Source: Sesbania bispinosa (taxonomy: Eukaryota; Streptophyta; Magnoliopsida; Fabales; Fabaceae). From it: a stretch of 64,000 nucleotides of DNA. The DNA is taken from the NCBI GenBank assembly GCA_026901365.1, contig QLOH01000828.1, positions 62,001 through 126,000 on the forward strand, written 5' to 3'. Under the pieces are notes generated by a model. It was not told where the DNA came from, made no database searches, and worked only from the letters and a program-made list of their open reading frames with translations. A program made the translations under genes and the position numbers. This document shows positions 34,914 to 47,053 of the stretch, piece by piece (within the stretch, counting starts at the first letter, position 1; each line of letters begins with the position of its first letter).

Positions 34914-36800
34914 TTAATTTTCAGAAAGTGTCAGAATGTGCAATTTTTCTCTGATAAATTTGAATCTATGTTCAACGAGAGGTCTAGTAAATATATTAGC
35001 CCATTGGTGCTCTGTGTCAATGAACTGTATATCAATAATCCCTTTCTGAACATAGTCTCTTATAAAATGATGTTTTATTTCAATATGTTTTGCTCTTGAA
35101 TGCTGAATTGGATTCTTAGAAAGGTTTATTGCACTGGTGTTATCATAGAAGACAGGAATAGACTTAACAGAAATATCAAAGTCTTCTAGTTGATACTTTA
35201 CCCAAAGCAGTTGTGAACAACAACATGCAACAACTATATATTCAGCTTCAGCATTTGAGAGAGCTATTGTGCTTTGCCTTTTGCTTGCCCAACTGATCAT
35301 ATTTCCTCCAATGAAGTGGCAGCCTCCACTTTTTGACTTTCTCTCAACTCTATCTCCAGCAAAATCAGCATCATAGTAACCTACTAACCTGCAATTCTTG
35401 CTCTTCTTATAGCACAGACCAAGATTAGTAGTACCTTTCAAATATCTGAAAATTCTCTTTACAGCCTTGTAATGAGTTACTCTTGGATCAAATTGGAATC
35501 TTGCACACAGGCACACACTGAACATAATGTCAGGTCTACTTGCTATAAGATACAACAGAGATCTAATCATGCCTCTGTACGTGGTTGGGTCAACATATTC
35601 TTCCCTTTCATCTTTGCTTAAAATAGCAGAGGGATGCATTGGAGTTGTCATAGGCTTGTAATCATTCATATTGAACATTTTAAGCATTTCCTTAGTATAT
35701 TTTTCTTGATGGATCCATATACAGTCAGAATCTTGCTTAATTTGAAATCCCAAGAAAAAATTTAGTTCTCCCATCAAACTCATTTCAAATTCAGATTGCA
35801 TAAGCTTAGAAAACTCAGTGCATGGGGAGGGATTTGTTGATCCAAAAATAATGTCATCAACATATATCCGGACTAGAATCAGGTCTTTGTTAGACATTTT
35901 TCTAAAAAGAGTTGTGTCAACTTTTCCTCTTTCAAAACCATTTTTAAGTAAAAAGTTGCTCAATCTGTCATACCAAGCTCTAGGGGCTTGTTTCAGACCA
36001 TACAGAGCCTTTTTCAGTTTAAAAACATGCTCAGGAAAAGTCAGATTTTCAAAACCAGGGGGTTGTCTAACAAATACCTCTTCCTCAATGAATCCATTTA
36101 GGAAGGCACTCTTTACATCCATTTGATATAGTTTGATGTCATTATTGGCTTCATAGGAAAGTAAAATCCTAATGGCTTCAAGCCTTGTTACTGGAGCAAA
36201 AGTTTCATTGAAGTCAATACCTTTTTGTTAATTGTAGCCTTATGCTACTAATATGGCCTTGTTTCTGACTACTTGACCATCTTTAGAGAGTTTGTTTCTA
36301 AACACCAATTTGGTTCCTATAATAGTTTTCCCATGGGGTTTAGGAACAAGAGTCCAGACATCACTCCTGCCAAATTGAGTAAGCTTTTCTTGCATGGCTA
36401 GGATCCACCCTTCATCATGCAGAGCTTCCTCAATATTCTTTGGCTCAATTTCAGAAAGAAATGCATGATTATTGACTTCTCTAAGTCTTGATCTTGTTCT
36501 TACTCCTTATGAAGTATCACCAATGATTTGCTTTCGAGAATGATGAGTTATGTATCTCCACTCATGTCTTCGAGGGAATACATGTTCATTCTGAGACTCA
36601 ACATTAACCCTGTGAAGAGAATCAGTTTCAGCAGGTTGACTGGAAGTCTGTTCAGCAGGTACTTCAGAGAGTCCTTCAGCAGGTGCTTCATTCTTGACCT
36701 CTGGAGTCTCTAAAGTAGGGTTCAGCTCCATACCTGCAAAATCCTCTTCTAGATCTGATAGTTACCTATTAGTCTTTTTAGTATCATTAAATCTAACATA
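34914..36800 (-). pseudogene. Copia pol, reverse transcriptase and RNase H part
   Basis: The open frame 36122-34914 (402 codons) starts inside RT at MDVKSAFLNG. It includes KALYGLKQAPRAWY, the catalytic Y-V-D-D (about 35855), the VDPTTYRGM linker, DADFAGDRVERKS, SWASKRQSTIALSNAEAEYI and a C-terminal RNase H with FTRPL. The motifs follow the SIRE/Maximus pattern. Upstream RT sequence (36505-36123) carries EEALHDEGW, the W-T-L-V-P-K-P region and the DFNETFAPVTR motif, interrupted by stops at about 36507 and 36228. A variable E/P/S-rich linker (36731-36507) separates integrase from RT. So the catalytic core is still readable but not as one frame. Confidence 0.9.
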
Positions 36801-36937
36801 AATAGTTTCTTCAACAGATAAGGTTCTAGATATAAACTCTATATGCCTTAGAGGTTTCTGAATAACCAATGAAGAACCCTTTGTCAGATTTAGCATCAAA
36901 TTTTCCAAATTCATCTTTGGTGTTAAGTATAAAACAC

Positions 36938-38084
36938 TCAGCCAAAAATGTGAAAATAAGAGATATTGAGTTTTCTCCCCTTCCACAGTTCATATGGAGT
37001 CTTTTTTAGAATTGGTCTTACCAAAATTCTATTTTGGATATAGCAAGCTATGTGAACAGCTTCTGCCCAGAATAACCTTGGAAGGTTGCTTGAAATGAGC
37101 ATGGTTCTACCCATCTCCTGCCAGCTTCTTTTCTTTCTCTCAACAACCCCATTTTGTTTAGGTGTTCTAGCCACTGAGAAATTGTGAGAGATTTCATTCT
37201 CATCACAGAACATGCTAAAGCTTGAGTTTTCAAACTCACCTCCATGAACACTTTTGATAGCAGATATGCAAAATCCATTTTCATTTTGCACCCTTTTACA
37301 GAATTTTATGAAATTTTCAAAAGTCTCATCCTTTCTTTTGAGAAATATCACCCATCAAAATCTAGAATAGTCATCAACAATGACCAAACCATACTTTTCA
37401 CCAGCAAGACTTTCTGTTCTTGTAGGACCAAACAAATCTATGTGAAGTAATTCCAAAGGTCTTGAGGTAGAAACAACATTTATACTCTTAAAAGAGCTTC
37501 TTGTTTGTTTACCTTTAAGACAATTTTAACACAGAATATCAAATTTGAAAGAAAGCTTGGGTAATCCTCTTACAAGATTGTCTTTTGTAAGCTTTGAGAT
37601 CAATCTCAAGCTGACATGCCCAAGTTTCTGATGCCAAATCTGTTTTTCATCTTTTACAGAAATAAGAAAGGTCACATTTTGATATGCAAGGTTCTCAAGA
37701 TCAATCTTATACACATTGTTGTGTCTCTTGGCTGTAAAAACAATTTGATCAGAGGAGTCTCTGACTACACAGCCATCCTTTGTGAAGGAAACAACAAAAC
37801 CACTGTCACACAATTGGCTTATGCTCACCAGGTTATATTGAAGCCCTTCAACAAAGAGAACATTATGAATCACAGAGAGGGGGAAATACCTACTGAACCG
37901 ATACCTGAGATTTTACCTTTCTGGTCTCCTCCAAAGGTGACCACCCCACCATCCTTAGGTCTAAGGTTTTGGAACAAAGACCTTTCTCTTGTCATGTGTC
38001 GCGAGCAACCGATGTCTAGGTACCATTTGTGGTGTTTCCTTTGTCCTGTTAAACACATTTGCAACAGGAATAATCAAAGATTTA
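36938..38084 (-). pseudogene. Copia pol, protease and integrase part
   Basis: The protease shows W-Y-L-D-I-G-C-S-R-H-M-T at about 38025-37990, where the active-site D-S-G has become D-I-G. The GAG-pre-integrase and zinc-binding H-H-C-C region follow (IWHQKLGHVS at about 37648). A stop at 37526 separates these from the integrase core: DLFGPTRTES, VIVDDYSRF then a stop (about 37354), and ISAIKSVHGGEFEN, where the usual D before HGGEF is V. NGVVERK keeps the catalytic glutamate. The frame ends after KLNISYFHIFG near 36938. Loss of two catalytic residues plus stops indicates a long-dead enzyme. Confidence 0.88.
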
Positions 38085-38307
38085 GGGGCCGTTCGGGGTG
38101 GTTGCGAGTTTTCAGTTTTTGGTTTTTAAAAATTTTTAATGAAGTTTTTACAACTCAAAACCAAAAAATGAAAACTTGTTTTGGTGGTTTTCAAAACATA
38201 CATTTTGAAAACCACAAAAAGTGGTTTTCAATTTTTGGTTTTGAGTTGTAAAAACTTGAATGAAAATTTTTAAAAACTGAAAACTCGCAACCACCCCGAA
38301 CGGCCCC
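38085..38307. mobile_element. Tourist-like MITE (223 bp) inside copia pol
   Basis: Inverted ends GGGGCCGTTCGGGGTGGTTG are perfect, and similarity continues for about 45 bp each side (GCGAGTTTTCAG / CTGAAAACTCGC). The flanks are TTA at 38082-38084 and 38308-38310, the 3-bp duplication of PIF/Harbinger elements. The centre has a further GGTTTTCAAAA inverted repeat, so the whole element can fold as one hairpin. Removing it rejoins the copia frame between the zinc-knuckle region and the protease. Confidence 0.9.
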
Positions 38308-38722
38308 TTAGGTAACCATATCCTTTTGGGTCCTTTCTTGTTAGTGGCGGGATTACCTTTCCTTTTATGTTTGCATTGAGACACATTATGTCCAGGCTTT
38401 CCACAGTAAGGCATCCCCTACCTTTCTTAGCATTTTCAGCACGTTTAACTTTCACATCATGCAGATGAGCATTTTTTGAGTACCCAATACCACTATTGTC
38501 TTTGGAGTTTTTCTGGACACCCAACATTCTGTTAAGGTTCTAGGTTCCATTTACAAAAGCAGCTAGGTCCTTTGTGAGTTCATCAACTTGTTTTTTAAGG
38601 CTTTCATTTTCATTTATTAAACTTGCTGAATCACAAGACTCAGAACTAAGGAGTTTTTCCTTAAGTAAAAGATTCTCTGTTTCAAGAGCTTCATTTTTTT
38701 TTGCAACTTCAGTGTAGGCTCT

Positions 38723-39403
38723 TTACAGATCTTTATAATCTTGAAAAAGTTCCTTAGAACTCTCCAACAAATCATCATACATATCTTGGAGGGTTTGAGG
38801 GATTACCTCAGACTCAAAGCTTTCTGAAGAGGGCAGACTGGCCATCAGACAAAGGTTGGCCTCTTCAGCAGATTCATCTTCCTCCTCAGATGTTGAGTCA
38901 TCTAAGTCTTCCCATGTGGCCATTAGACCTTTCTTCTTTCTTGGAAACTTATTCTTACTGAATGGGGATTTCTTCACCTTGGGACATTCAGACTTCATAT
39001 GTCCAGGCTGTCTGCACTCATAACAAATAATTTTATCAGCAGAAAAAGAATCTTTACTTGATTTACCTAATTTATGGTCAGATGATGATTGCTTTCTGAA
39101 CTTTCCCTTTTTCTGAAGCAGTCTCTTGATCTTCTTGCTCAACAGAGCCAGATCATCATCATCATCTGAGCTACCTTCTGAATCTTCAGAACCTTCTGAA
39201 GACTCCTCAGCTTTCATGGCCTTTTGTGCTCCAGACCTTGGCAGTTTGGACTTGGCATTCAGGGCAAGTGACTTCTTTTTGGGAGCATCTTCACCAAGTT
39301 CCAACTCTTGGACTTTGAGGGATCCCAAGAGTTCCTCCATTCTTAAAGTATTGAGGTCTTTTACCTCTTGAATGGCTGTCACTTTGGGCCTCCAAATCTT
39401 TGG
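38723..39403 (-). pseudogene. Copia gag C-terminal part with zinc knuckle
   Basis: Continues the gag frame after L1. It has an acidic S/E/D-rich stretch (about 39195-39140), basic K/R-rich segments, and a CCHC zinc knuckle C-Y-E-C-R-Q-P-G-H-M-K-S-E-C (about 39030-38989) that would bind element RNA. The frame stops at 38723; from there to 38308 the expected coiled region and pol start are broken by stops. The N-terminal part lies on the far side of L1 (47622-48153). Confidence 0.85.
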
Positions 39404-40454
39404 TAGACTGATGGGTTTCTGGCAAGCGAACCACAAATCCAGCAGTATAATAGTAAGAAAGAGTATCGTATCCACAGGGAACGGTTATTTATGTAGACCG
39501 AAATCGTATTTATCAAGAGAAAGCACAGTTTAGAGAGTACGATTGCAGAATGGTAAAATGAGTAGATAATTAATTGGAATTAGAAAGGTAGAGTTAGAGA
39601 CACTTTACTTGGATCAGGATTGGATTTCATCTCATCACACCCATTGTGCATATAAAGACTACTTATTATTTTGCTATACTCTATAAAATATGTATACAAA
39701 TTTTATTGCTAAAGCCCCTACCCAGCGACCTTAACACTCAAGGATAAATTGTGCGGGCTCTCCCAGGCGACAGATTTATCTCGGCTTATTTTGCTCTCTT
39801 TTGTTCAGTTTGTAAGAGTTAGACGATAAACGAGGCCTATTGGTAGATGCATCCTTCGCTCCAGTACTGCCACTACCTTATGCTCATTAGAATAAGCCCA
39901 TGTTCGAACTCCTGGAATTACAACCCCCTAACTCTTTGCTATCAGCTATCAAGTCCTGTTTGGCAACTGCTCCTTCACTTAGAGTACTCACACTACCCCT
40001 CACTCATTAGAAACAGTCCCTTTCAGCCGTCAGTAATAACCGAGTAATCTTATTCAATCAGAGGTTGAGTTTCCTATGTCTAGGCTCCCCCAAACTCAAT
40101 CCTAGCCGTGACGTTAATTACAAACTAGCCTATAACTCCAGACGCAAGCGTGGGAATTAGGAATAAGCATAGAATAAGACTACCACCATTATAGATAGGG
40201 ACCTTATTGAAATAATGATATAGCATTTATATACACTCAAGGATAGAATCGATTACATCCAATCCTACTGGAGATTTAACTACATGAAGTAGCCATACAA
40301 ACCATTGAAGACGTTGTCACCATCTTCAATCCTCGTGAAGCGCTCCTCCTCTCCTACTCTAAACTTAGCTCTGGTACATAATCAATGAATTACAATGACT
40401 ATCTACTGACTAACCAACTAACTCTCTCACTCCTTGGACTGACGCAAGAGGTTC

Positions 40455-40464
40455 CTATTTATAG
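40455..40464 (-). promoter_or_regulatory. TATA box, 3' LTR of L1
   Basis: CTATAAATAG on the minus strand, followed by GGAACCTCTTGCG and a GTGAGAGAGT leader. The identical site is at 46970-46979 in the 5' LTR and a near match at about 60626-60637 in L2. Confidence 0.65.
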
Positions 40465-40534
40465 ATTAGGAAAGACAAAGCAAATTTGGAAAGAGATCCT
40501 CTTAAAAACGGCAACAGGGACGCAATCTGCGTGT

Positions 40535-40612
40535 TCTGCACTTCAAGCTGCGCTACAGCGCAGGTTCCAGAGAGTTGCGCTTCACCTGCGCTATAGCGCG
40601 GGGTGAAGCGCA
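40535..40612. repeat. GCGC palindrome cassette, 3' LTR of L1
   Basis: Contains GCGCTACAGCGCAGG, GTTGCGCTTCACCTGCGC and GCGCGGGGTGAAGCGC, which pair into a long hairpin. One GGTTGTAGCGCA unit fewer than in the other LTR (47054-47145). Confidence 0.85.
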
Positions 40613-41089
40613 GCTAGCGTCCTGCAGCTTCAACTTTCCTCTTTTATTTGTTGATCTCTCCCCGAGACTGGTTTTCACGCGTTTGCCTTTCCTTGTTTCC
40701 CCTTATTTTCTGATATCTTTATATTTATTGTGCAATCCTTGTTTATTTAGGAAGCTTGTCTGCAATATCTTTGATTGATTGGCTCTGATCTCCTCATTAA
40801 TGATTCAAATCTTCTTCACATCTTTAATTAATTGTCTTCAATCAATCTACAATCTTGCATAAATCCTCCTCATTTAATGCCATTTAATCTCTGAATTAAA
40901 TCTTTGCAATAATCCTGCAAAAATCAGCAATAAATATATTAAAATAGCATCAAATTCAAAACTAGGATTAATAAATACAAATTAGTAAATATTAAATAAA
41001 AAGGAATAAAAATGGGGTAAAATTATCATTTTATCCTTGATAAGTGAAATAAAATATATACTAATCTATCAACTAGTTTTCACTTATCA

Positions 41090-43465
41090 AATTCCCCCCA
41101 ACTTGAATTCTTGCTTGTCCTCAAGCAAGAGACCTCTTTGCAATCACAATCAATTCTAACCCCTAGTGTATTTTTACAAAAACAAAACTAATTCAAGGTA
41201 ATTACCCCTCAACTCCTTCCTAAGCAGAAGTCACTTCCCAAACATAAGAAAAAAATCAGAATCAAGAGATATTACCAATCAGCAGTTAGGATAGAAATAC
41301 AACATCAATTAAACTTTCTCAATAATAGCAATTAAAGCAGTAAGTGATAAACCAAGGAAATCTCTCATTCTCACGGGTAAGTGTTTCCCTCAATCATTTT
41401 CACCTACTGTTGAACAACTAGAATTGATAGTCGTTTCCAAGGTCTGAACCTGCAAGCAGTTAGTATGGATCAAAAGGTCTTTCTTTAGGTTGTAATGAGG
41501 CTCGACTATCAAGAAATCATGGTTTTTCTGGATATTCAAGGAACACTTTGAATAGAGAGCATTTTGTGGTTGTGCTTTGGAACTTATCCCAATTCACCTG
41601 ATGATTCTTGAATGGTCACCCTTTTTCAGCTTTGGCCTCTTTTTTGAAGAATTTTCTCCCCCCAACTTATTTATTTTCCACACTTTGTGCAGATTTTTTT
41701 TTCATATATATACATAACATAAAGAACTTATTTTTGGTGGGGGAGAATCTTTCCTTTATGATTCTTTGTGCCTTCTCTTGGATTCCTTGTGACCAACCTC
41801 TTTGTCAATTGCTTGTCCCATTTTGTTGTAGTGCACCTTGCTCTCTATCCCAAGTGTTAAGGGACATGGTATGATCATTGATCATTGATAATGATAATTG
41901 CTGGGGTGCATCAAAAGAAACATTAAAGGCTCAAATGGGCAATCAATAATTGGAAATATTAATGCATGGTTGACTATTTGGTACTAAGCAGAATATTAAA
42001 ATCACAAAATTGTGCCTTTGTCACTTCCATACCTTCTACAAACAAGACAAGTTTCAGAAACTCAAGCAATAACAGTTGACAAGCAGCGGTGAAAAGCTCT
42101 CAATATAAGTGTTTAAGTGTTTAGGGCTCTCAGCTCACCGGTTGGGCTAACATTTCCTTGCTAAAGCACTTAATGGTTTTAATTAACTATCCTGATAGGT
42201 TCTCTTGAGAAGTACCCTAATCCTAACTGATTATGGAATTAATCACAAGACCCTATCATCTTTCCTAGAATGGTTAGTTAAACTACTTATTTACAGAGAA
42301 AAAGGAAATAATTACCTTGATTCCTAATTTCCTAAGGTCCTAAAAATTCTAAAAATTTAAGAAAAATTGAAAATACGAAACAAAAATCCTAATTAACTAG
42401 AAAATATCTATAAAATAATAGAAAATAAAAGAAAAACTAAAAGAAAGAAAAACACCAGTATCAATCTTCATCCTCTGTATATTGTGAGTCTTTGTCTTGC
42501 TGCTGCTCCATCCCCCTCTGGGAAAATAGGCCTGTCCTCAGGCCACTGCAAGAATATCCGGAATCTTCAAGCAGCAAGCCCGGGTATGGGTCTAATACTC
42601 CTGATTAGTTTGGGGTCAACTAGTCTTTATACTTTGCAGCAGTCTGTGCAATTCATGAAGAAAATGGAAGCCTGCCAATAACATGCATAAATAATTATTC
42701 TCTTCACAACAAAACTTCATTGCAATTGGTAATGCTTTCCTAAAAACAGAACATACTCAATTGTTTTGCAAGCATTCAATCAATCCATGGAAAGTGAAAG
42801 TTAAAATTTTTTGAAAGAAACAAAACATAACACTTTCAAATTTAATAACTCACAAAACAAAGAACATTCCAATCAAGCAAATTGTTCTTCATGTTCCACA
42901 CAGCCAAAATCACATTTAAGATAACAATAATCAATAATATTCACAATCCTAAGGTTGCTACCCTAAAGTGTAAATCATAGAGATAGAGTAAATGAAGATT
43001 TCAATTGGTAAAAATAAAATAAAAAAAATATAACTGAAAGTTTCAAAATTGATGGAAGTTTGTGAGTGAAAGAGTGAAAAGAAGAGCTTTAGGAAGTAGT
43101 ATATGAGAAAGATTTTTAAAATTTCGTATCCTGCGTTTCACCCTGCGCTACAGCGCAAGTGAAGCGCAGAATACAGTAACTAAAATTGCATTTCTGCGCT
43201 TTACCTGCGCTACAGCGCAGGTTGAAGCGCAGAAAATAGAATGCAATTTTGCAATTTTCAGTCACGTTTTCTGCTACTTCCTATTTTTTTAAAAAAAAAT
43301 TATTTTCCACAAACTTATTCCAATAAATTTTGAAAATTTCCTAATTTCTAAAAAAAATGAAAAAACCTAATTAAAAAAATAAAACAAAACTAAAAACTTT
43401 AAAAATCTATGAGTTGCCTCCCAGAAAGCTCTTGTTTAACGTCTGATAGCTCGACGCCTGTTCTC
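41090..43465 (-). other. L1 internal 3' untranslated region
   Basis: Non-coding. It begins at the LTR with the polypurine tract (AAGTTGGGGGGAATT on the minus strand, 41090-41104), has a GAGGACAAGCAAGAATTC motif beside it, and carries a second pair of GCGC palindromes at 43133-43235. At about 43415-43440 the minus strand reads GACGTTAAACAAGAGCTTTC then GGGAGGCAAC, a motif shared with the Athila/Tat-like element at 9539 and 32091 and with L2 at about 54963-54995. Similar sequence forms the 3' part of L2. Confidence 0.75.
43133..43235. repeat. GCGC palindromes in L1 interior
   Basis: Two tandem ~62-bp units each with CTGCGCTACAGCGCA flanked by GCGCTTTACC and GGTTGAAGCGC-type arms; the outer arms are reverse complements. 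The same units occur three times at 54615-54785 in L2, and the same core is in the LTRs of both copies. Confidence 0.85.
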
Positions 43466-44059
43466 TCAAGGTGACTGAAACTGAAATATTTTGATGAGCT
43501 TGTGAGCTGCACCCTTCCTTTCTTTGGCCCTTAAACCTCCCCATAATCTTGCCTTGGAGCAACCTATAGTGTGAATAGACGTTAACCATTGTAGCTTCTT
43601 TCTGGAATTAGACCATGCCTCTGACTCCCTTGGCTTGATCCTTCTTTTCTTTATTACCTTGCTCTCATGTGCATGAGTCTTCTTTTCCAGAAGCTTAGAT
43701 GATTCAGAGTTGATTGCTCTCAATTTCTTTGCTTCGGGGGGTTCTTTGATATGGAACACACCTGACCACTTCTTCAATATGGCTCTAGGCTCAGTAGCTG
43801 ATCCTCTTGGCTCAATTCTTCCTTTCTTTGCTCTCGTTAGGTCAGTGTATTCGCAGGCCTTTCTTTTGTGAGATATGGAAGGTTTATCACTTGCACCATG
43901 CCTTTCTTGATCTTCCTTTAAAGGACTGGTTGGATAAGGCAAGGTCTCTGTTCTTAAAATCATTTTCCTTCCTTCCTCGGGCTTTGATTCACCATCTCTC
44001 TGTTCACCATCACATGTTGTATTTTCTTTCTCCCTTTCACAGTCAGTCTCAAGCACCAT
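43466..44059 (-). CDS. L1 ORF2: basic 197-residue protein of unknown function
   Basis: Open frame of 197 codons starting MVLETDCERE, directly downstream of gag and in another frame. The first third is acidic/polar (CEREKENTTCDGEQ), the rest basic, with K/R clusters (HKRKACEY, AKKGRIEPRG, IKKRRIKPRE) that could be nuclear-localisation or nucleic-acid-binding segments. No RT, integrase, protease or envelope motif is present and I recognise no domain. It occupies the place of pol. The equivalent region of L2 (about 55500-55000) keeps a matching HKRKTCEY segment but is broken by stops. It may be a real accessory protein or a fused leftover of pol and flanking sequence; expression is unknown. Confidence 0.5.
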   Translation of the reverse strand: MVLETDCEREKENTTCDGEQRDGESKPEEGRKMILRTETLPYPTSPLKEDQERHGASDKPSISHKRKACEYTDLTRAKKGRIEPRGSATEPRAILKKWSGVFHIKEPPEAKKLRAINSESSKLLEKKTHAHESKVIKKRRIKPRESEAWSNSRKKLQWLTSIHTIGCSKARLWGGLRAKERKGAAHKLIKIFQFQSP

Positions 44060-44091
44060 CTTTTCTATTTCATCCTCTCCATCTCCTTCTT

Positions 44092-45289
44092 CTACTTTGT
44101 TGCACCTTCTTGTGCTTCTTCAGATCTATCCTCTTCATCAGCCAAAACATCATTGATTTCCTCCCCTATTGATTTAACAATTATGGTGGGACAAAATTCT
44201 ACGGAGTTGGGTTGAGCATTTGCTGAGCTCTGTTCTGACTGTTGGTTGGCCATTGCTTCTGCTATCTCTTCAATTGTTGCATCAGGAGACTCTCTCTTCT
44301 TGTTGAGCAGTTCCAACATGAGTTGCTCCATGGACTCCAACGTTGGGATGTTGAATTGCACTATTTTATTATCTTCTATGAAGGCTGTAAATATCAGGTT
44401 CCTATCTTTCATGGAGGGATTCTTTGGGTATGGTAATTCCCTGTCTTGCAGTGTATGTGTGAACTCTTCTTTTTCTTCTTCTTTATTTTCTTTAGCAACT
44501 TCCTCTGATTTCTCTTCTTCAATTTCTCTTTCTTGTATTGCTTCCGTTTCCTCTTCTTGAATGTCCGGATAAGAGCAGTGACCATTGAGATGGTTACCTC
44601 CACAAAAGTCACAAATTAATTGTGGAGACTGGTCAGGATAAGAGTAAACTGGTTGCAGTGGCTGAGAAAGTCTATCTAGTTGTTGTTGGAGTGCTTCTAA
44701 TGACTGCTTCAAACTCTTATTTTCTTCCCTGAGTTCATCTTTGAGAATTTGCTTATGGGATGAAATAGCATCTTGTTGCCACCCAAATTTTGATTCTGGT
44801 AACTTCCCCAATCCCGTGAAAGATTGTTAGAATAATTACTGTAATTAGAGAAGTTACCTTGAATCGGTGAATGGAACGAAGGAATGTCTGCCTTGGCTTG
44901 ATTGCAACATGGCCTGCAAAAGAATCTCCTTAAAAAATTTTCTTCTACCATGTTCCAATCGGTCAGACTTTGGCTGGGGTGTGACCTTAACCAATCTTGT
45001 GCTTTTCCTGTAAGAGAAAAAGGAAATAACATAAGTATACAACCTCTTTGTCCTCTTCATCAAATCCCATCAGTTCAATTAATTCATATAATGCATAAAG
45101 ATGAGTATTTGGATTTTCATGTTCTAAGCCTGAGAACTGACAACTTTCAACAAGTTCAATGTGTGATGCTTTGAACTCCACATCCTTTGCAGTACTTGGA
45201 ATGGCAATACTTGAGCGATAACTTAGCCCTTGAGACATAACATAATCTCCCAAGAATCTTTTTGGTGAATTTTGCCATTCAGAAGCCAT
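44092..45289 (-). pseudogene. L1 gag (frameshifted, internally deleted)
   Basis: The start is ATG 45289 (MASEWQNSPKRFLGDYVM), about 600 bp from the primer site. The first frame runs to about 45030 and carries the gag N-terminal domain with ELMGFDEEDKE. A frame change near 45030 leads to LFPFSLTGKAQDWL, the Athila/Tat gag core (45032-44709). The expected second half of this domain, still present in L2 as NEPMCEAWARYK, is deleted: KADIPSF joins an S/N-Y-rich linker. The third frame (44811-44092, 239 codons) has a coiled-coil-like QQLDRLSQ segment, a zinc knuckle C-D-F-C-G-G-N-H-L-N-G-H-C and an acidic E/K-rich tail. It would build particles if intact; as read here it needs two frame changes. 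Confidence 0.8.
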
Positions 45290-45897
45290 GTGACATTTAC
45301 TTCACTTGAGGTGGTTGAACAGAGAGTGTTGAAATTGTCTCCTTGAGCTTGCCTCTTCTTCTTCTTGGGTGATCAGAGAGTCTGAGCTATTTGAAATTGT
45401 CCCCTTGAGCTCTACCCCTGTTTCTGTTACCTGTCCTCTCAAATGTTAGCTCAGGAGAGTGGAACAAAAATTATTATCTTCTTTTTTTTTTAAAAAAAAT
45501 AAATTAAATATATAAAATATTTTTTTTAAAAAAAATAATAATAATTTTTTTAAAAAAAGATAATAATTAAAATAAAAATTAAAATAAAATATTTTTCTTT
45601 TCTTCTTGACATCTCCCTTGTCTCCTTTCCTTGTTTCTACTTTTGTTCTTCCTTGATGCCCTTCCTATTTCTTCTTCAATTTGTAGTTGATTTGGGGATA
45701 CCCGGCTTCTCAAAAGCATAAACACAAAACTTGAAACAGGGTAAGTGTTGAAGATATTTTTAATTTTTTTTAATAAAAGAAAACAATAAAATTCCTAAAA
45801 ATATAAATCCTAAAAAAAAAGAAAAAAAATAAATAAATAATTAAGTAAAATAAATCTTGATAAATAAACCTCAGGGTTCTACACAAATTAGAACCGT
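45290..45897 (-). other. L1 leader between primer site and gag
   Basis: Non-coding leader. It contains an AT-rich block of T and A runs (45480-45600) and a short CTTGAAACAGGGTAAGTG segment (about 45755-45730 on the minus strand) resembling a splice donor; similar sequence occurs in L2 (about 59560-59545). Confidence 0.5.
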
Positions 45898-45915
45898 TCC
45901 CCGGCAAGGGCGCCA
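45898..45915 (-). other. L1 primer-binding site, Asp-tRNA type
   Basis: On the minus strand TGGCGCCCTTGCCGGGGA, one base from the consensus TGGCGCCGTTGCCGGGGA, eight bases from the 5' LTR. Confidence 0.9.
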
Positions 45916-46969
45916 AAAATACTTGATGGGTTTCTGGCAAGCGAACCACAAATCCAGCAGTATAATAGTAAAAAAGAGTATCGTATCCACAGGTAACAGT
46001 TATTTATGTAGACTGAAATCGTATTTATCAAGAGAAAGCACAGTTTAGAGAGTATGATTGCAGAATGGTAAAAAGAGTAGATAATTAATTGGAATTAGAA
46101 AGGTAGAGTTAGAGACACTTTACTTGGATCAGGATTGGATTTCATCTCATCACACCCATTGTGCATATAAAGACTACTTATTATTTTGGTATACTCTATA
46201 AAATATGTAGACAAACTTTATTGCTAAAGCCCCTACCCAGCGACCTTAACACTCAAGGATAAATTGTGCGGGCTCTCCCAGGCGACAGATTTATGTCGGC
46301 TTATTTTGCTCTCTTTTGTTCATTTTGTAAGAGTTAGACGATAAACGAGGCCTATTGGTAGATGCATCCTTCGCTCCAGTACTGTCACTACCTTATGCTC
46401 ATTAGAATAAGCCCATGTTCGAACTCCTGGAATTACAACCCCCTAACTCTTTGCTATCAGCTATCAAGTCCTGTTTGGCAACTGCTCCTTCACTTAGAGT
46501 ACTCACACTACCCCTCACTCATTAGAAACAGTCCCTTTCAGCCGTCAGTAATAACCGAGTAATCTTATTCAATCAGAGGTTGAGTTTCCTATGTCTAGGC
46601 TCCCCCAAACTCAATCCTAGCCGTGACGTTAATTACAAACTAGCCTATAACTCCAGACGCAAGCGTGGGAATTAGGAATAAGCACAGAATAAGACTACCA
46701 CCATTATAGATAGGGACCTTATTGAAATAATGATATAGCATTTATATACACTCAAGGATAGAATCGATTACAACCAATCCTACTGGAGATTTAACTACAT
46801 GAAGTAGCCATACAAACCATTGAAGACGCTATCACCATCTTCAATCCTCGTGAAGCGCTCCTCCTCTCCTACTCTAAACCTAGCTCTAGTACATAATCAA
46901 TGAATTACAATGACTATCTACTGACTAACCAACTAACTCTCTCACTCCTTGGACTGACGCAAGAGGTTC

Positions 46970-46979
46970 CTATTTATAG
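46970..46979 (-). promoter_or_regulatory. TATA box, 5' LTR of L1
   Basis: CTATAAATAG on the minus strand, about 75 bp downstream of the palindrome cassette. This is the most promoter-like site of the element and would drive its genomic RNA. Confidence 0.65.
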
Positions 46980-47053
46980 ATTAGGAAAGACAAAGCAAAT
47001 TTGGAAAGAGATCCTCTTAAAAACGGCAACAGGGACGCAATCTGCGTGTTCTG

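Larger units (their letters stand above)
39409..41089 (-). mobile_element. 3' LTR of L1
   Basis: Starts (plus strand) TGATGGGTTTCTGGCAAGC and ends TTTTCACTTATCA; 1681 bp. On the minus strand GCGC palindromes (about 40612-40535) lie about 75 bp upstream of the TATA box CTATAAATAG (40464-40455). Confidence 0.9.

Noticed and set aside
37616..38251. 211-codon plus-strand frame
   Set aside because: Antisense of copia protease region and extends into the MITE; the sense strand carries the recognisable motifs.
43807..44560. Plus-strand frames of 104-121 codons
   Set aside because: Antisense shadows of L1 gag and ORF2.
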